Shown here one piece after another: positions 16,432-24,081 of a DNA stretch of 48,407 nt. The first letter of the stretch is position 1; every line of letters begins with the position of its first letter. The DNA is from Clostridia bacterium. GTDB taxonomy: Bacteria; Bacillota; Clostridia; Oscillospirales; CAG-272. The notes beneath the pieces are model-generated. The model was not told the DNA's origin, made no database searches, and saw only the letters and a program-made list of their open reading frames with translations. The position numbers and the translations under genes were made by a program. The stretch lies in NCBI GenBank assembly GCA_017507905.1, contig JAFWAA010000023.1:1-48407 (forward strand), read 5' to 3'.

Positions 16432-17343
16432 TCAGTTGACGGCGTTGATCTTCTCGGAGATGGCCTTGGCAGGACCCTCGTCCAGGATCACGTAATTGAC
16501 GTTGCCGTTGAGAATGTTCTGAATGGCCAGAGCGCCGGTGTTGTAGCCAACAGTGGTGTAGGCGTAGCCGTCAAAGCCCCAGTCTGCATCACCCTCGCAG
16601 TACTTCTTGCCGGTGGTGCCGTTCTGCACGCCGACCTTGGTCGACTTGTCAAGTCCTTTAAGAATGTTCTCCACGTCGGCAGCGGTCTTGCAGGCGTCAA
16701 AGGTGGTGTCGTCCTCGGCCACGATCAGAACCTGTGCGGCGTTGTAGTAGGACGCGGAGAAGTCCAGGATCTCCTCACGGTCGGGGCTGACGGTAAGGCC
16801 TGCGGCAGCGATGTCGCAGATGCCGCCCTGCACGGTCTGCAGGTCGCCGTTCTCGTCGGTGTAGGTACCGCCTGCGGAGGAGACGGCCAGGCAAACGGCG
16901 TCAAAGTTCATGTTCATGATATAGAGCTCCTTGCCCAGGTGCTGTGCAAAGAGGGACATGATCTCCATATCGATGCCGTAGTAGTTCTCGCCCTTCATAT
17001 ACTCAAAGGGCTCAAATGCGGCGTTGGTGGCCACGATCAGCTGGGTGCCGTCGTTCTTCTTTTCGGTGGCAGAGACTACAGGTGTGGGCGTGCCGTCGCC
17101 GAAATACTTGTTCAGGATATCGTCAAAGGTGCCGTTTTCGCGAATGGTGGCCATAAAGGCGTTGAGCTGCTCGAGCAGAGCGGTGTTGCCCTTCTGTACG
17201 GCAAAGGCGTATTCCTCCTCGGTCAGGCCGATGTCGATCACCTTGACGCCGCCCTTAGCCTCGGCGTTCTGGCAGGATGCAAGTGCGCAAATGCAGCTAA
17301 CCGTCAGCAGGACGGCGAGCAGCAGAGTGGTCAGCTTTTTCAT
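16432..17343 (-). CDS. Amino-acid ABC transporter substrate-binding lipoprotein, apparently circularly permuted
   Basis: This 303-residue SBP_bac_3-type lipoprotein has a signal peptide ending CALASC (lipobox, cysteine near residue 24). After it comes a segment, EEEYAFAVQKGNTALLEQLN ... NGTFDDILNKYFG, that in normal family members is the last ~60 residues of the protein. Only then does the usual N-terminal lobe begin (QLIVATNAAFEPFEYMKGE), followed by GGICDIAAAGLTVSPDREE and KVGVQNGTTGKKY. The chain stops at ILDEGPAKAISEKINAVN, exactly where the moved segment would normally follow. Each element is present once, so this is a permutation rather than a duplication. It is the first gene of the operon, with GGAGG before the ATG. 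Confidence 0.9.
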   Translation of the reverse strand: MKKLTTLLLAVLLTVSCICALASCQNAEAKGGVKVIDIGLTEEEYAFAVQKGNTALLEQLNAFMATIRENGTFDDILNKYFGDGTPTPVVSATEKKNDGTQLIVATNAAFEPFEYMKGENYYGIDMEIMSLFAQHLGKELYIMNMNFDAVCLAVSSAGGTYTDENGDLQTVQGGICDIAAAGLTVSPDREEILDFSASYYNAAQVLIVAEDDTTFDACKTAADVENILKGLDKSTKVGVQNGTTGKKYCEGDADWGFDGYAYTTVGYNTGALAIQNILNGNVNYVILDEGPAKAISEKINAVN

Positions 17344-17407
17344 GATAGAATTCCTCCGTTATCAATCGTTATTCGTTTCGCAAGGTCAAAAATGACTTAC
17401 GATGCAC

Positions 17408-17436
17408 ATTATAGCGCATAAATATACATTTGTCAA
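17408..17436 (-). promoter_or_regulatory. Sigma-A promoter of the amino-acid ABC operon
   Basis: On the minus strand: TTGACA (complement of 17431-17436), 17-bp spacer, TATAAT (complement of 17408-17413), about 60 nt before the binding-protein start. Nothing else was recognised between 17437 and 17571. Confidence 0.9.
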
Positions 17437-17571
17437 GCGTTTTTGTGAATATTTTTTCATTTTAATCATTTTGCACAAGAAGCGGGCAGGTGGGAAAAGC
17501 ATTTTATCCAAAACGCCTGCTCTTTTCGGAAAAAGGAGGACTTTCCTTGGGGCTCTTTGCGAAAAACGCGG

Positions 17572-17600
17572 TTGACAAGAAAGGGAAAATATGCTACAAT
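17572..17600 (+). promoter_or_regulatory. Sigma-A promoter for the DUF554 gene
   Basis: TTGACA 17572-17577, 17-bp spacer, TACAAT 17595-17600. Confidence 0.88.
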
Positions 17601-17664
17601 ATACTGGGTATGTCCGTGCGAAAAGCAAGACGGACGAAATTGCATTAACGGAGTAAATATACAA

Positions 17665-18483
17665 ATGGAAGATTTTTCTCTTTGGGGGGCGATCGTCAAC
17701 GCGTTGGCGGTGATCCTCGGCTCGGGCGTCGGTCTTCTGATCAAGCGGCTGGCGACGGGAAGGAAGAAGGGCTCGGGCGAGCTTTCGGATACCGTGCTTA
17801 AGGGGCTTGCGCTGGGCGTTCTCGGCGTGGGCATCACGGGGGCGGTCCGTGCGGCCGTGAACGGGCAGATCGCCGATGCGCTGGAGGGCAGCTTCGTCGG
17901 CTCTCCCGATCAGCCGCTGCAGCTGGTTCATACGCTCTTTGGCGAGGAGACGCTGATCATCATTCTCTCGCTGGCGATCGGCGCGGCGCTTGGGCATCTT
18001 TTGCGCCTGGACCACGCCATTCACGCGCTGGGCGATCGGATCGAGGCGGCTACGCGCTCGCGCTTTGGCAACGTGGCGGAGGGCTTCGTTTCGGCCTCTC
18101 TCCTCTTTTGCGTGGGATCGATGACGGTCGTCGGCGCGCTCAACAGCGGCCTTACGGGCGACCACTCCATGCTCTATACCAAGTCCATTCTGGACCTGGT
18201 CTCCTCGATCCTGCTTTCTCTGTCCATGGGCATCGGCGTTTTGCTGTCCGCGGGCTTCGTTCTGGTCCTGGAGGGCTCCATCGCCCTTCTGGCGCAGTGG
18301 ATCGCGCCCTTCCTTGGGGAGGCGGTGGTGCTGTGTATGTCGGGGGTGGGATCGCTCCTGATCATCGGTCTTGCCCTCAACGTTCTGGGCGTGACCAAGC
18401 TTAAGATCATGAACTATCTTCCTGCCATTTTCCTGCCCATCGGGCTTATTCCTCTGTCCAATTGGCTTGCCTCTCTCTTTTAG
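17665..18483 (+). CDS. DUF554 (YdfK/YqgA) family membrane protein
   Basis: This 272-residue polytopic inner-membrane protein, probably about seven TM helices, is of unknown function. Family features include the N-terminal glycine-rich GAIVNALAVILGSGVGLLIK, the ASLLFCVGSMTVVGALNSGL segment in the middle and the C-terminal NVLGVTKLKIMNYLPAIFL. The start is ATG 17665: upstream codons run through the promoter region, and GGAG is 11 nt before this ATG. prfC follows 87 nt downstream, across a GCCTGCC/GGCAGGC hairpin (18505-18524). Confidence 0.9.
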   Translation: MEDFSLWGAIVNALAVILGSGVGLLIKRLATGRKKGSGELSDTVLKGLALGVLGVGITGAVRAAVNGQIADALEGSFVGSPDQPLQLVHTLFGEETLIIILSLAIGAALGHLLRLDHAIHALGDRIEAATRSRFGNVAEGFVSASLLFCVGSMTVVGALNSGLTGDHSMLYTKSILDLVSSILLSLSMGIGVLLSAGFVLVLEGSIALLAQWIAPFLGEAVVLCMSGVGSLLIIGLALNVLGVTKLKIMNYLPAIFLPIGLIPLSNWLASLF

Positions 18484-18570
18484 TCTGCCGCAGGAGAGGA
18501 GACGGCCTGCCGAGAGAGGCAGGCAGGAAAAAACATCGGCAACGCATAACGAAAGGGAGTCTGAAAGACC

Positions 18571-20157
18571 ATGAATCATACGTTTGAACAAGAGATCAAC
18601 CGCCGCAGGACCTTTGCGATCATCTCGCACCCCGACGCGGGCAAGACCACGCTGACCGAGAAGTTTTTGCTCTACGGCGGCGCGATACAGACGGCCGGCT
18701 CGGTCAAGGGCAAGGCCTCGGACCGCCACGCGGTCTCGGACTGGATGGAGATGGAGAAGAAAAGAGGAATCTCCATTACCTCCTCGGTCATGCAGTTCCG
18801 CTACGAGGGCTACTGCATCAACATTCTGGATACCCCCGGGCACCAGGATTTCTCGGAGGACACCTACCGCACCCTCATGGCGGCAGACAGCGCCGTGATG
18901 GTGATCGACGCCGCCAAGGGCATCGAGCCGCAAACGCGCAAGCTCTTTAAGGTCTGCGCCATGCGGCATATTCCGATCTTTACCTTTATCAATAAGCTCG
19001 ACCACGAGGCGAGGGACCCCTTTGACCTGTTGGACGAGCTGGAGCGCGAGTTTGGCATCGGCACCTACCCGATGAACTGGCCCATCGGCTGCGGCGTCAG
19101 CTTCAAGGGCGTGTACGACCGCGAGGGAAGACGCATTCTCTCCTTTGCCGACGCCCACCGAGGACGCGATCGCCTCGCCTCGATCGACTGCGACATTACC
19201 GACACGGCGCGTCTTGACGAGCTGATCGGTCCCTACGCCCGTGAGGAGCTGACCGAGCAGGTGGAGCTTCTGGACGGCGCGTGCTTCGACTTTGATCTGG
19301 AGCAGGTGCGCTGCGGCAAGCTCAGCCCCGTCTTCTTCGGCTCGGCGCTCAACAACTTCGGCGTGGAGTTCTTCCTCGAGCATTTTCTCAAGATGACCAC
19401 GGCGCCGCTTTCCCGCGCGGCCAAGGAGGAGACGGTCTCTCCCTTTGACCCCGGATTTTCGGCCTTCGTCTTCAAGATCCAGGCCAACATGAACAAGGCG
19501 CACCGCGACCGCATCGCCTTTATGCGCATCGTGTCGGGCAAGTTTGAGCATGACAAGGAGTATTTCCACGTGCAGGGCGGCAAGGCCCTCAAGCTCTCCC
19601 AGCCCCAGCAGATGATGGCGCAGGAGAGATCCGCCGTTGAGGAGGCCTATGCGGGCGACATCATCGGCGTATTTGACCCGGGCATCTTCTCCATTGGAGA
19701 TACGGTCTGCGATAAGTCGCGCAGGATCGAGTTCGAGGGCATTCCCACCTTTGCGCCCGAGTGCTTTGCCATGGTCGAGCAGATCGACAGCATGAAGCGC
19801 AAGCAGTTTGCCAAGGGCATGAACCAGATCGCGCAGGAGGGTGCGATCCGCATCTTCATCGAGCCGGGCGGAGGCCTGGAGCGCGTTTACGTCGGCGTTG
19901 TGGGAATGCTGCAATACGACGTGCTGGAGTCCCGCATGAAGGCGGAGTACGGCGTGACCTACAAGCAGTATCCGCAGCCCTATCAGTATATCCGCCGCGT
20001 AAAGGGAGGGAAGGACCCCTCAACGCTGCATCTCTTTGACGTCAAATGGGTGCAGGATTTCCGCGGAAACGATTATCTGCTCTTCAACAGTGAGTGGCAT
20101 ATCCGCCACACACTGGAGCAAAACGAAGGACTGGAGCTTGGCGAGTTCGGCGAGTGA
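18571..20157 (+). CDS. prfC: Peptide chain release factor 3
   Basis: This 528-residue translational GTPase recycles RF1/RF2 from terminating ribosomes. GTPase motifs: G1 SHPDAGKTT (residues about 20-28), G2 region KRGISITSS, G3 DTPGHQDF, G4 NKLD. The RF3-specific features are the C-terminal KQFAKGMNQIAQEGA and VVGMLQYDVLESRMKAEYG, and the length, which is shorter than EF-G. AAAGGGAG precedes the start. The phosphotransferase gene follows 38 nt downstream. Confidence 0.96.
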   Translation: MNHTFEQEINRRRTFAIISHPDAGKTTLTEKFLLYGGAIQTAGSVKGKASDRHAVSDWMEMEKKRGISITSSVMQFRYEGYCINILDTPGHQDFSEDTYRTLMAADSAVMVIDAAKGIEPQTRKLFKVCAMRHIPIFTFINKLDHEARDPFDLLDELEREFGIGTYPMNWPIGCGVSFKGVYDREGRRILSFADAHRGRDRLASIDCDITDTARLDELIGPYAREELTEQVELLDGACFDFDLEQVRCGKLSPVFFGSALNNFGVEFFLEHFLKMTTAPLSRAAKEETVSPFDPGFSAFVFKIQANMNKAHRDRIAFMRIVSGKFEHDKEYFHVQGGKALKLSQPQQMMAQERSAVEEAYAGDIIGVFDPGIFSIGDTVCDKSRRIEFEGIPTFAPECFAMVEQIDSMKRKQFAKGMNQIAQEGAIRIFIEPGGGLERVYVGVVGMLQYDVLESRMKAEYGVTYKQYPQPYQYIRRVKGGKDPSTLHLFDVKWVQDFRGNDYLLFNSEWHIRHTLEQNEGLELGEFGE

Positions 20158-20195
20158 CCGAGCGCCGCTGTGCTTTGGGGAAGGAGAGTGTCCGC

Positions 20196-21068
20196 ATGGA
20201 GCGCATTACGCAAAGACGCCTGATCCGCAGAGGCTGGTCGGGGGACCGAAAATACCGCGTCCGCACCGAGAGTGGCTACCGCTTTTTGCGCATTTCCCCA
20301 ATCGGGAAGCACGCGCGTGCGGAGGAGGTTTTTCGCACGATGAAGCGCTTTTTTGACCTTGGGATCTCTATGTGCGAGCCCTTGGAGATGGGCGTTTGCG
20401 AGGAGGGCGTTTATGCCTTGTCGAGCTGGATCGACGGCGAGGACGCCGAGCGGGCACTTCTTCATCTCTCCCCCGAGGAGCAGTACGCCTACGGGCTCTG
20501 CGCAGGACGAATGCTTTGCCGTATGCACACGCTCCGCGCCCCGAGAAATACGCCTCCCTGGGAGGAGCGCTTCGGGCAGAAGATCGACCGCAAGCTTCGC
20601 GCCTATCGGGAATGTCCCGTACGCGTAGCGGGGGAGGAGCAGTTCCTTCGCTATATCGAGGCGAACCGCTCGCTTCTTGCAAACCGTCCGCAGGTGCTTC
20701 AGCACGGCGACTACCATGCGGGAAATCTGATGATCGACCGCGAGGGCAAGCTCTTTGTCATCGACTTTGACCGCTTTGACGTGGGAGATCCGTGGGAGGA
20801 GTTCAACCGCATCGTCTGGGATGCCGAGAAGCGCCCCGACTTTGCCTCGGGCATGATCGACGGCTATTTTGGCGAGGGAGAGGTCCCAAAGAATTTCTGG
20901 AGGCTTCTGGCGCTTTACCTTGCCGTCAACGCGCTTGGCTCGATCCCCTGGGCGATCCCCTACGGCAAGCGCGAGATCGGTGTTATGCGGCACCTGGCGG
21001 GGAAGGTCCTGCTTTGGTACAATGGCATGACCGAGATCCTGCCCTCGTGGTACCGTCGGCGCGTCTGA
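20196..21068 (+). CDS. APH/choline-kinase family phosphotransferase
   Basis: This 290-residue protein-kinase-like small-molecule kinase has the catalytic loop LQHGDYHAGNLMID and metal-binding DFDRFDVGDPWEEF (Brenner and DFG-like motifs), as in aminoglycoside and choline/ethanolamine kinases. The N-terminus resembles a glycine-poor nucleotide loop. The substrate cannot be read from the sequence; chromosomal position behind prfC argues against a dedicated resistance gene. GGAAGGAGAG lies before ATG 20196. No terminator was recognised before the lysC promoter. Confidence 0.85.
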   Translation: MERITQRRLIRRGWSGDRKYRVRTESGYRFLRISPIGKHARAEEVFRTMKRFFDLGISMCEPLEMGVCEEGVYALSSWIDGEDAERALLHLSPEEQYAYGLCAGRMLCRMHTLRAPRNTPPWEERFGQKIDRKLRAYRECPVRVAGEEQFLRYIEANRSLLANRPQVLQHGDYHAGNLMIDREGKLFVIDFDRFDVGDPWEEFNRIVWDAEKRPDFASGMIDGYFGEGEVPKNFWRLLALYLAVNALGSIPWAIPYGKREIGVMRHLAGKVLLWYNGMTEILPSWYRRRV

Positions 21069-21166
21069 CCGTCGACACGTCAAAGGCGGGCGGGGGGTAT
21101 GCCCTCCGATCCATCGCAAAAAAGCGTCAAAATTCCGCAAAAAGCGAAAGTTTCGGCGCACAGGGC

Positions 21167-21195
21167 TTGACAAATGCGCTCTCGCGTCATATAAT
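21167..21195 (+). promoter_or_regulatory. Sigma-A promoter for lysC
   Basis: TTGACA 21167-21172, 17-bp spacer, TATAAT 21190-21195. The ~70-nt leader is too short for a lysine riboswitch. Confidence 0.92.
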
Positions 21196-21270
21196 GGTGA
21201 AGTAAGAAGGTTATTTTATTTGACAAGGCTGCACGCCATGCGGCAGGCAGGAAAGGAAGTTACAGTATTC

Positions 21271-22587
21271 ATGGGAATCAAGGTTGTTAAATTCGGAGGC
21301 TCCTCGCTGGCAGATGCCGAGCAGTTCCGCAAGGTCGCCAAGATCGTCAAGAGCGATCCCGACCGTCGCTTCGTCGTGGCGTCTGCGCCCGGAAAGCGCT
21401 ACCGTGACGACGTTAAGGTCACGGATATGCTCTACCACTGCTACGATATGGTTCGCAATCACGAGGATATCTCCGCCTATTATGCACAGATCGCCGAGCG
21501 CTACAACGGCATCATCCGCGAGCTCGGTCTGCAATTTGACATTTCGGGCGAGCTGGATTACATCCGCAACGCCATCACGCACCACTCGGGACGTGATTTT
21601 GCCGCAAGCCGCGGCGAGTACCTCAATTCGCTGATCCTGGCCAAGTACCTCGGCTTTGACTTTATCGACGCCGAGTCGGTGGTCTTCTTCCGCGAGAACG
21701 GCGTGTACGACGAGGAAAAGACCAAGCAGGAGATGCGTGAGGAGCTCAAGAAGCACCGCTACGCCGTGATCCCCGGCTTTTACGGCGTCATGCCCAACGG
21801 CACGATCAAGACCTTCAGCCGCGGTGGCTCGGACGTAACCGGCTCGATCGTTGCGCAGGCGGCAGACGCCTCGCTCTACGAGAACTGGACCGACGTCTCG
21901 GGCTTTATGATGGCAGACCCTCGCGTGGTCAAGAACCCCGAGTCCATCAAGACCATCACCTATCGCGAGCTGCGCGAGCTTTCCTACATGGGAGCATCGG
22001 TTTTGCATGAGGAGGCTGTTTTCCCCGTGCGCAACGCAGGCATTCCGATCAATATCCGCAACACCAATGATCCGAACGCTCCCGGAACCATGATCGTGGC
22101 GGGAACCAAGGAGTACGATACCGAGCGCATCATCACGGGTATTGCGGGCAAGAAGGGCTTTTCGGTCATCACCATCGAGAAGGATCTGATGAACGCCGAA
22201 ATCGGCTTTGGCCGACGCGTTCTGGACGTTCTGGAGGACAACGAGATCCCCTTTGAGCATCTGCCCTCGGGCGTGGACACCATGAGCGTGGTGGTCGCCT
22301 CCGAATATCTGCAGGGGCGTGAGGAAAAGCTCATCGCCTCGCTCAACAAGCGCGTCCGCCCCGACAGCGTCGTCGTTGAGGACGGCATGGCACTGCTGGC
22401 CATCGTGGGACGCGGCATGGTCAAGGCCAAGGGTACGGCGGCTCGCGTGTTCGATGCGATCTCCCGTGCCGACGTCAACATCCGCATGATCGACCAGGGC
22501 TCGAGCGAGCTGAACATCATCGTCGGTGTTGAGGAGCGCGATTTCGACAAGGCGCACAACGCCATTTATCACGAGTTCGTGAAGTAA
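21271..22587 (+). CDS. lysC: Aspartate kinase
   Basis: This 438-residue monofunctional aspartokinase makes aspartyl-phosphate, the first step to lysine, threonine, methionine and diaminopimelate. Motifs: VVKFGGSSLA (ATP site, residues 5-14), TFSRGGSDVTGSIVA, TDVSGFMMADPRVVKNP, and a C-terminal pair of ACT domains (SVITIEKDLMN... and LLAIVGRGM...). Start ATG 21271 has AAAGGAAG upstream; the in-frame extension lacks a site. The last ten codons are repeated downstream (22603-22632). Confidence 0.95.
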   Translation: MGIKVVKFGGSSLADAEQFRKVAKIVKSDPDRRFVVASAPGKRYRDDVKVTDMLYHCYDMVRNHEDISAYYAQIAERYNGIIRELGLQFDISGELDYIRNAITHHSGRDFAASRGEYLNSLILAKYLGFDFIDAESVVFFRENGVYDEEKTKQEMREELKKHRYAVIPGFYGVMPNGTIKTFSRGGSDVTGSIVAQAADASLYENWTDVSGFMMADPRVVKNPESIKTITYRELRELSYMGASVLHEEAVFPVRNAGIPINIRNTNDPNAPGTMIVAGTKEYDTERIITGIAGKKGFSVITIEKDLMNAEIGFGRRVLDVLEDNEIPFEHLPSGVDTMSVVVASEYLQGREEKLIASLNKRVRPDSVVVEDGMALLAIVGRGMVKAKGTAARVFDAISRADVNIRMIDQGSSELNIIVGVEERDFDKAHNAIYHEFVK

Positions 22588-22632
22588 GTGTGGGTCAGGA
22601 AAAACGCCATTTATCACGAGTTTGTGAAGTGA
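22558..22632 (+). repeat. Duplicated 3' end of lysC
   Basis: The final 30 nt of lysC (22558-22587, encoding NAIYHEFVK plus stop) recur 45 bp downstream at 22603-22632 with only two differences (TTC to TTT, TAA to TGA), separated by 15 nt. Confidence 0.95.
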
Positions 22633-22652
22633 AGAAAGAACAGAAAAATGAA

Positions 22653-22681
22653 GAAGCGAGAGGTCGGAGATCTCTCGCTTC
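22653..22681 (+). terminator. Hairpin after lysC, possible terminator
   Basis: A perfect 10-bp stem GAAGCGAGAG/CTCTCGCTTC with a 9-nt loop. No good T-run follows, so its strength as a terminator is uncertain. Confidence 0.6.
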
Positions 22682-22709
22682 TATGTCAAAAAGAAGGGAA
22701 GGTTAAGAA

Positions 22710-23456
22710 ATGACGTTGAAGTGGGGAACCTTTGGCATCACGCATTTGCTATCATTGGTTGTGGCGATCCTGTTGAACGTAGGTCTTTATTTTCTGCTCA
22801 AGAGACGGAGCCGCCGCGTGCAGCTGACCGTTTTGGGTGTGCTTTCCTTTGCGGGAATTGCCGCGATCCTCTTTAATCTGTTGCGGTGGGGAAGTCCGCT
22901 GGAGTATCTGCCGTTCCACCTCTGCTCGCTCTCGGCCATGCTTTTGCCGATCGCGGTGCTGACGCGTAAGCGCATTCCCTGCAATCTGCTTCTGCTCTGG
23001 TCGCTCGGCGCCTTCGTGGCGCTCGTGCTGAACTATTCGGTGGCCGAGGCGGAGCTTTTTAGCTGGACCTTTTTCTTCTACTATTTTCCGCACATGCTGG
23101 AGTGCGGCATTCCGATCCTGCTCTTTAAGCTTAGGCTCTCCGAGCTTTCGCCCCGCTGCATTCTGCCCACGGTTGGCATCACTCTCGCGGCGTATACCGC
23201 CATTCACGCCATCAACCTGGCCGTCAACCGCTATTGCCTGACCCATCACGTGTTAAATCCCTCGGGCGAGCTCGTGCAGGTGAACTATATGTTCTCCATC
23301 ACGCCCGAAAATCCGCTTCTCGCGCTCTTTTACCAATGGATCCCGCATCCTTATTGGTATATGCTTCCCGTCATCGCCGTGGTCGTGCTCTACCTCGGGG
23401 CGATCTACGGGATCCACGCCCTCATCCGACGCCGCAGGGCAGGGCATAAGGCATAA
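22710..23456 (+). CDS. YwaF/TMEM164-type (TIGR02206) membrane protein
   Basis: This 248-residue integral membrane protein has about seven hydrophobic helices. Features consistent with the TIGR02206/YwaF group are LEYLPFHLCSLSAMLLPIAV, FFYYFPHMLECGIPILL and NYMFSITPENPLLALFYQW..HPYWYMLP near the C-terminus. The biochemical function is unknown; animal TMEM164 homologues have acyltransferase activity, which cannot be assumed here. The coding sequence ends in RRRRAGHKA, and the stop codon lies at the start of a tandem repeat. Confidence 0.82.
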   Translation: MTLKWGTFGITHLLSLVVAILLNVGLYFLLKRRSRRVQLTVLGVLSFAGIAAILFNLLRWGSPLEYLPFHLCSLSAMLLPIAVLTRKRIPCNLLLLWSLGAFVALVLNYSVAEAELFSWTFFFYYFPHMLECGIPILLFKLRLSELSPRCILPTVGITLAAYTAIHAINLAVNRYCLTHHVLNPSGELVQVNYMFSITPENPLLALFYQWIPHPYWYMLPVIAVVVLYLGAIYGIHALIRRRRAGHKA

Positions 23457-23566
23457 GGCATAAAGCAAAAGGGAAAACCGAAGGAAAAAGGGCATAACGC
23501 ATAAAGCAAAAGGGAAAGCCGAAGGAAAAAGGGCATAAAGCAAAAGGGAAAACCGAAGGGAAAAAG
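23457..23566 (+). repeat. Tandem ~34-41-bp repeats starting at a stop codon
   Basis: Three units of the type GGCATAAAGCAAAAGGGAAA followed by a CCGAAGGAAAAAG end. The first abuts the GGCATAA that contains the preceding gene's stop; the second carries a short insertion. There is no spacer/repeat alternation, so it is not a CRISPR. Confidence 0.93.
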
Positions 23567-23571
23567 GTATA

Positions 23572-23614
23572 AAAATTCTCCCCGCCGCGCAGAGCTGCGT
23601 GCGGGGAGAATTTT
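23572..23614. terminator. Bidirectional terminator between convergent genes
   Basis: A perfect 14-bp stem (23572-23585 with 23601-23614) with A/T-rich flanks, between the YwaF-like gene and the leftward HIT gene. Confidence 0.88.
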
Positions 23615-23630
23615 CGAGGGGGGAAAAGGA

Positions 23631-23972
23631 TCAGCCCATCTGATCGGGCAGCTTTTTGCCGCCGAGGATATGGAAATGCAGATGCTTTACCGACTGGCAA
23701 CCGTCCTCACCGCAATTGGTGATCACGCGGTAGCCGTTCGAAAGCCCCTCTGCGGCCGCGATCTTGGGGACCGTCTCAAAGATGCGGGCAACGTAGCGGC
23801 TGTTTTCGGCGTTGACGCCGTCGGCCGAGGGGATATGCTCCTTGGGCACGACCAGAATATGCACGGGAGCCATGGGGTTGATGTCGCGGAAGGCGTAGAT
23901 CAGCTCGTCCTCAAAGACCTTGGAGGAGGGGATCTGGCCTGCGATGATCTTGCAGAAGATGCAGTCGGACAT
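23631..23972 (-). CDS. HIT family (HinT-like) nucleotide hydrolase
   Basis: This 113-residue histidine-triad protein, probably an adenosine phosphoramidase of the HinT branch. It begins SDCIFCKIIAGQIPSSKV, has FRDINPMAPVHILVVPKEH in the core and ends with the catalytic HLHFHILGG (HxHxH). The start is ATG 23972 with AAAGGA upstream; a longer in-frame reading would cross the promoter. Transcribed alone from 24025-24053, ending at the 23572-23614 terminator. Confidence 0.93.
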   Translation of the reverse strand: MSDCIFCKIIAGQIPSSKVFEDELIYAFRDINPMAPVHILVVPKEHIPSADGVNAENSRYVARIFETVPKIAAAEGLSNGYRVITNCGEDGCQSVKHLHFHILGGKKLPDQMG

Positions 23973-23995
23973 GGTGAGTTTTCCTTTCGTATTCC

Positions 23996-24011
23996 GCAGG
24001 ACGCGTCCTGC
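23996..24011. promoter_or_regulatory. 16-bp perfect palindrome in the HIT gene leader
   Basis: GCAGGACGCGTCCTGC lies just downstream of the predicted start of transcription of the HIT gene. It could be an operator or an mRNA hairpin. Confidence 0.5.
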
Positions 24012-24024
24012 TGACCTTGCTATC

Positions 24025-24053
24025 AGTATACCGCAAAGCGCGGTGTTTGTCAA
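24025..24053 (-). promoter_or_regulatory. Sigma-A promoter for the HIT gene
   Basis: Minus strand TTGACA (complement of 24048-24053), 17-bp spacer, TATACT (complement of 24025-24030). Confidence 0.9.
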
Positions 24054-24081
24054 GAATTTTTCACAGGAAGGAGGGAGAAGC

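Noticed and set aside
17386-19914. A long minus-strand frame opposite DUF554 and prfC
   Set aside because: Antisense shadow; crosses the promoter and start regions of real genes and shows no protein family pattern.
20196-21068. Aminoglycoside resistance gene
   Set aside because: Only the general kinase motifs are present; the gene sits among core genes with host codon use and cannot be tied to a known resistance class.
21196-21270. Lysine riboswitch upstream of lysC
   Set aside because: The leader from the predicted promoter is about 70 nt, far below the size needed, and none of the conserved core is visible.
23457-23566. Small secreted Phe/Cys-rich peptide encoded on the minus strand
   Set aside because: The frame is a product of the AT-rich tandem repeat and lacks a ribosome site.
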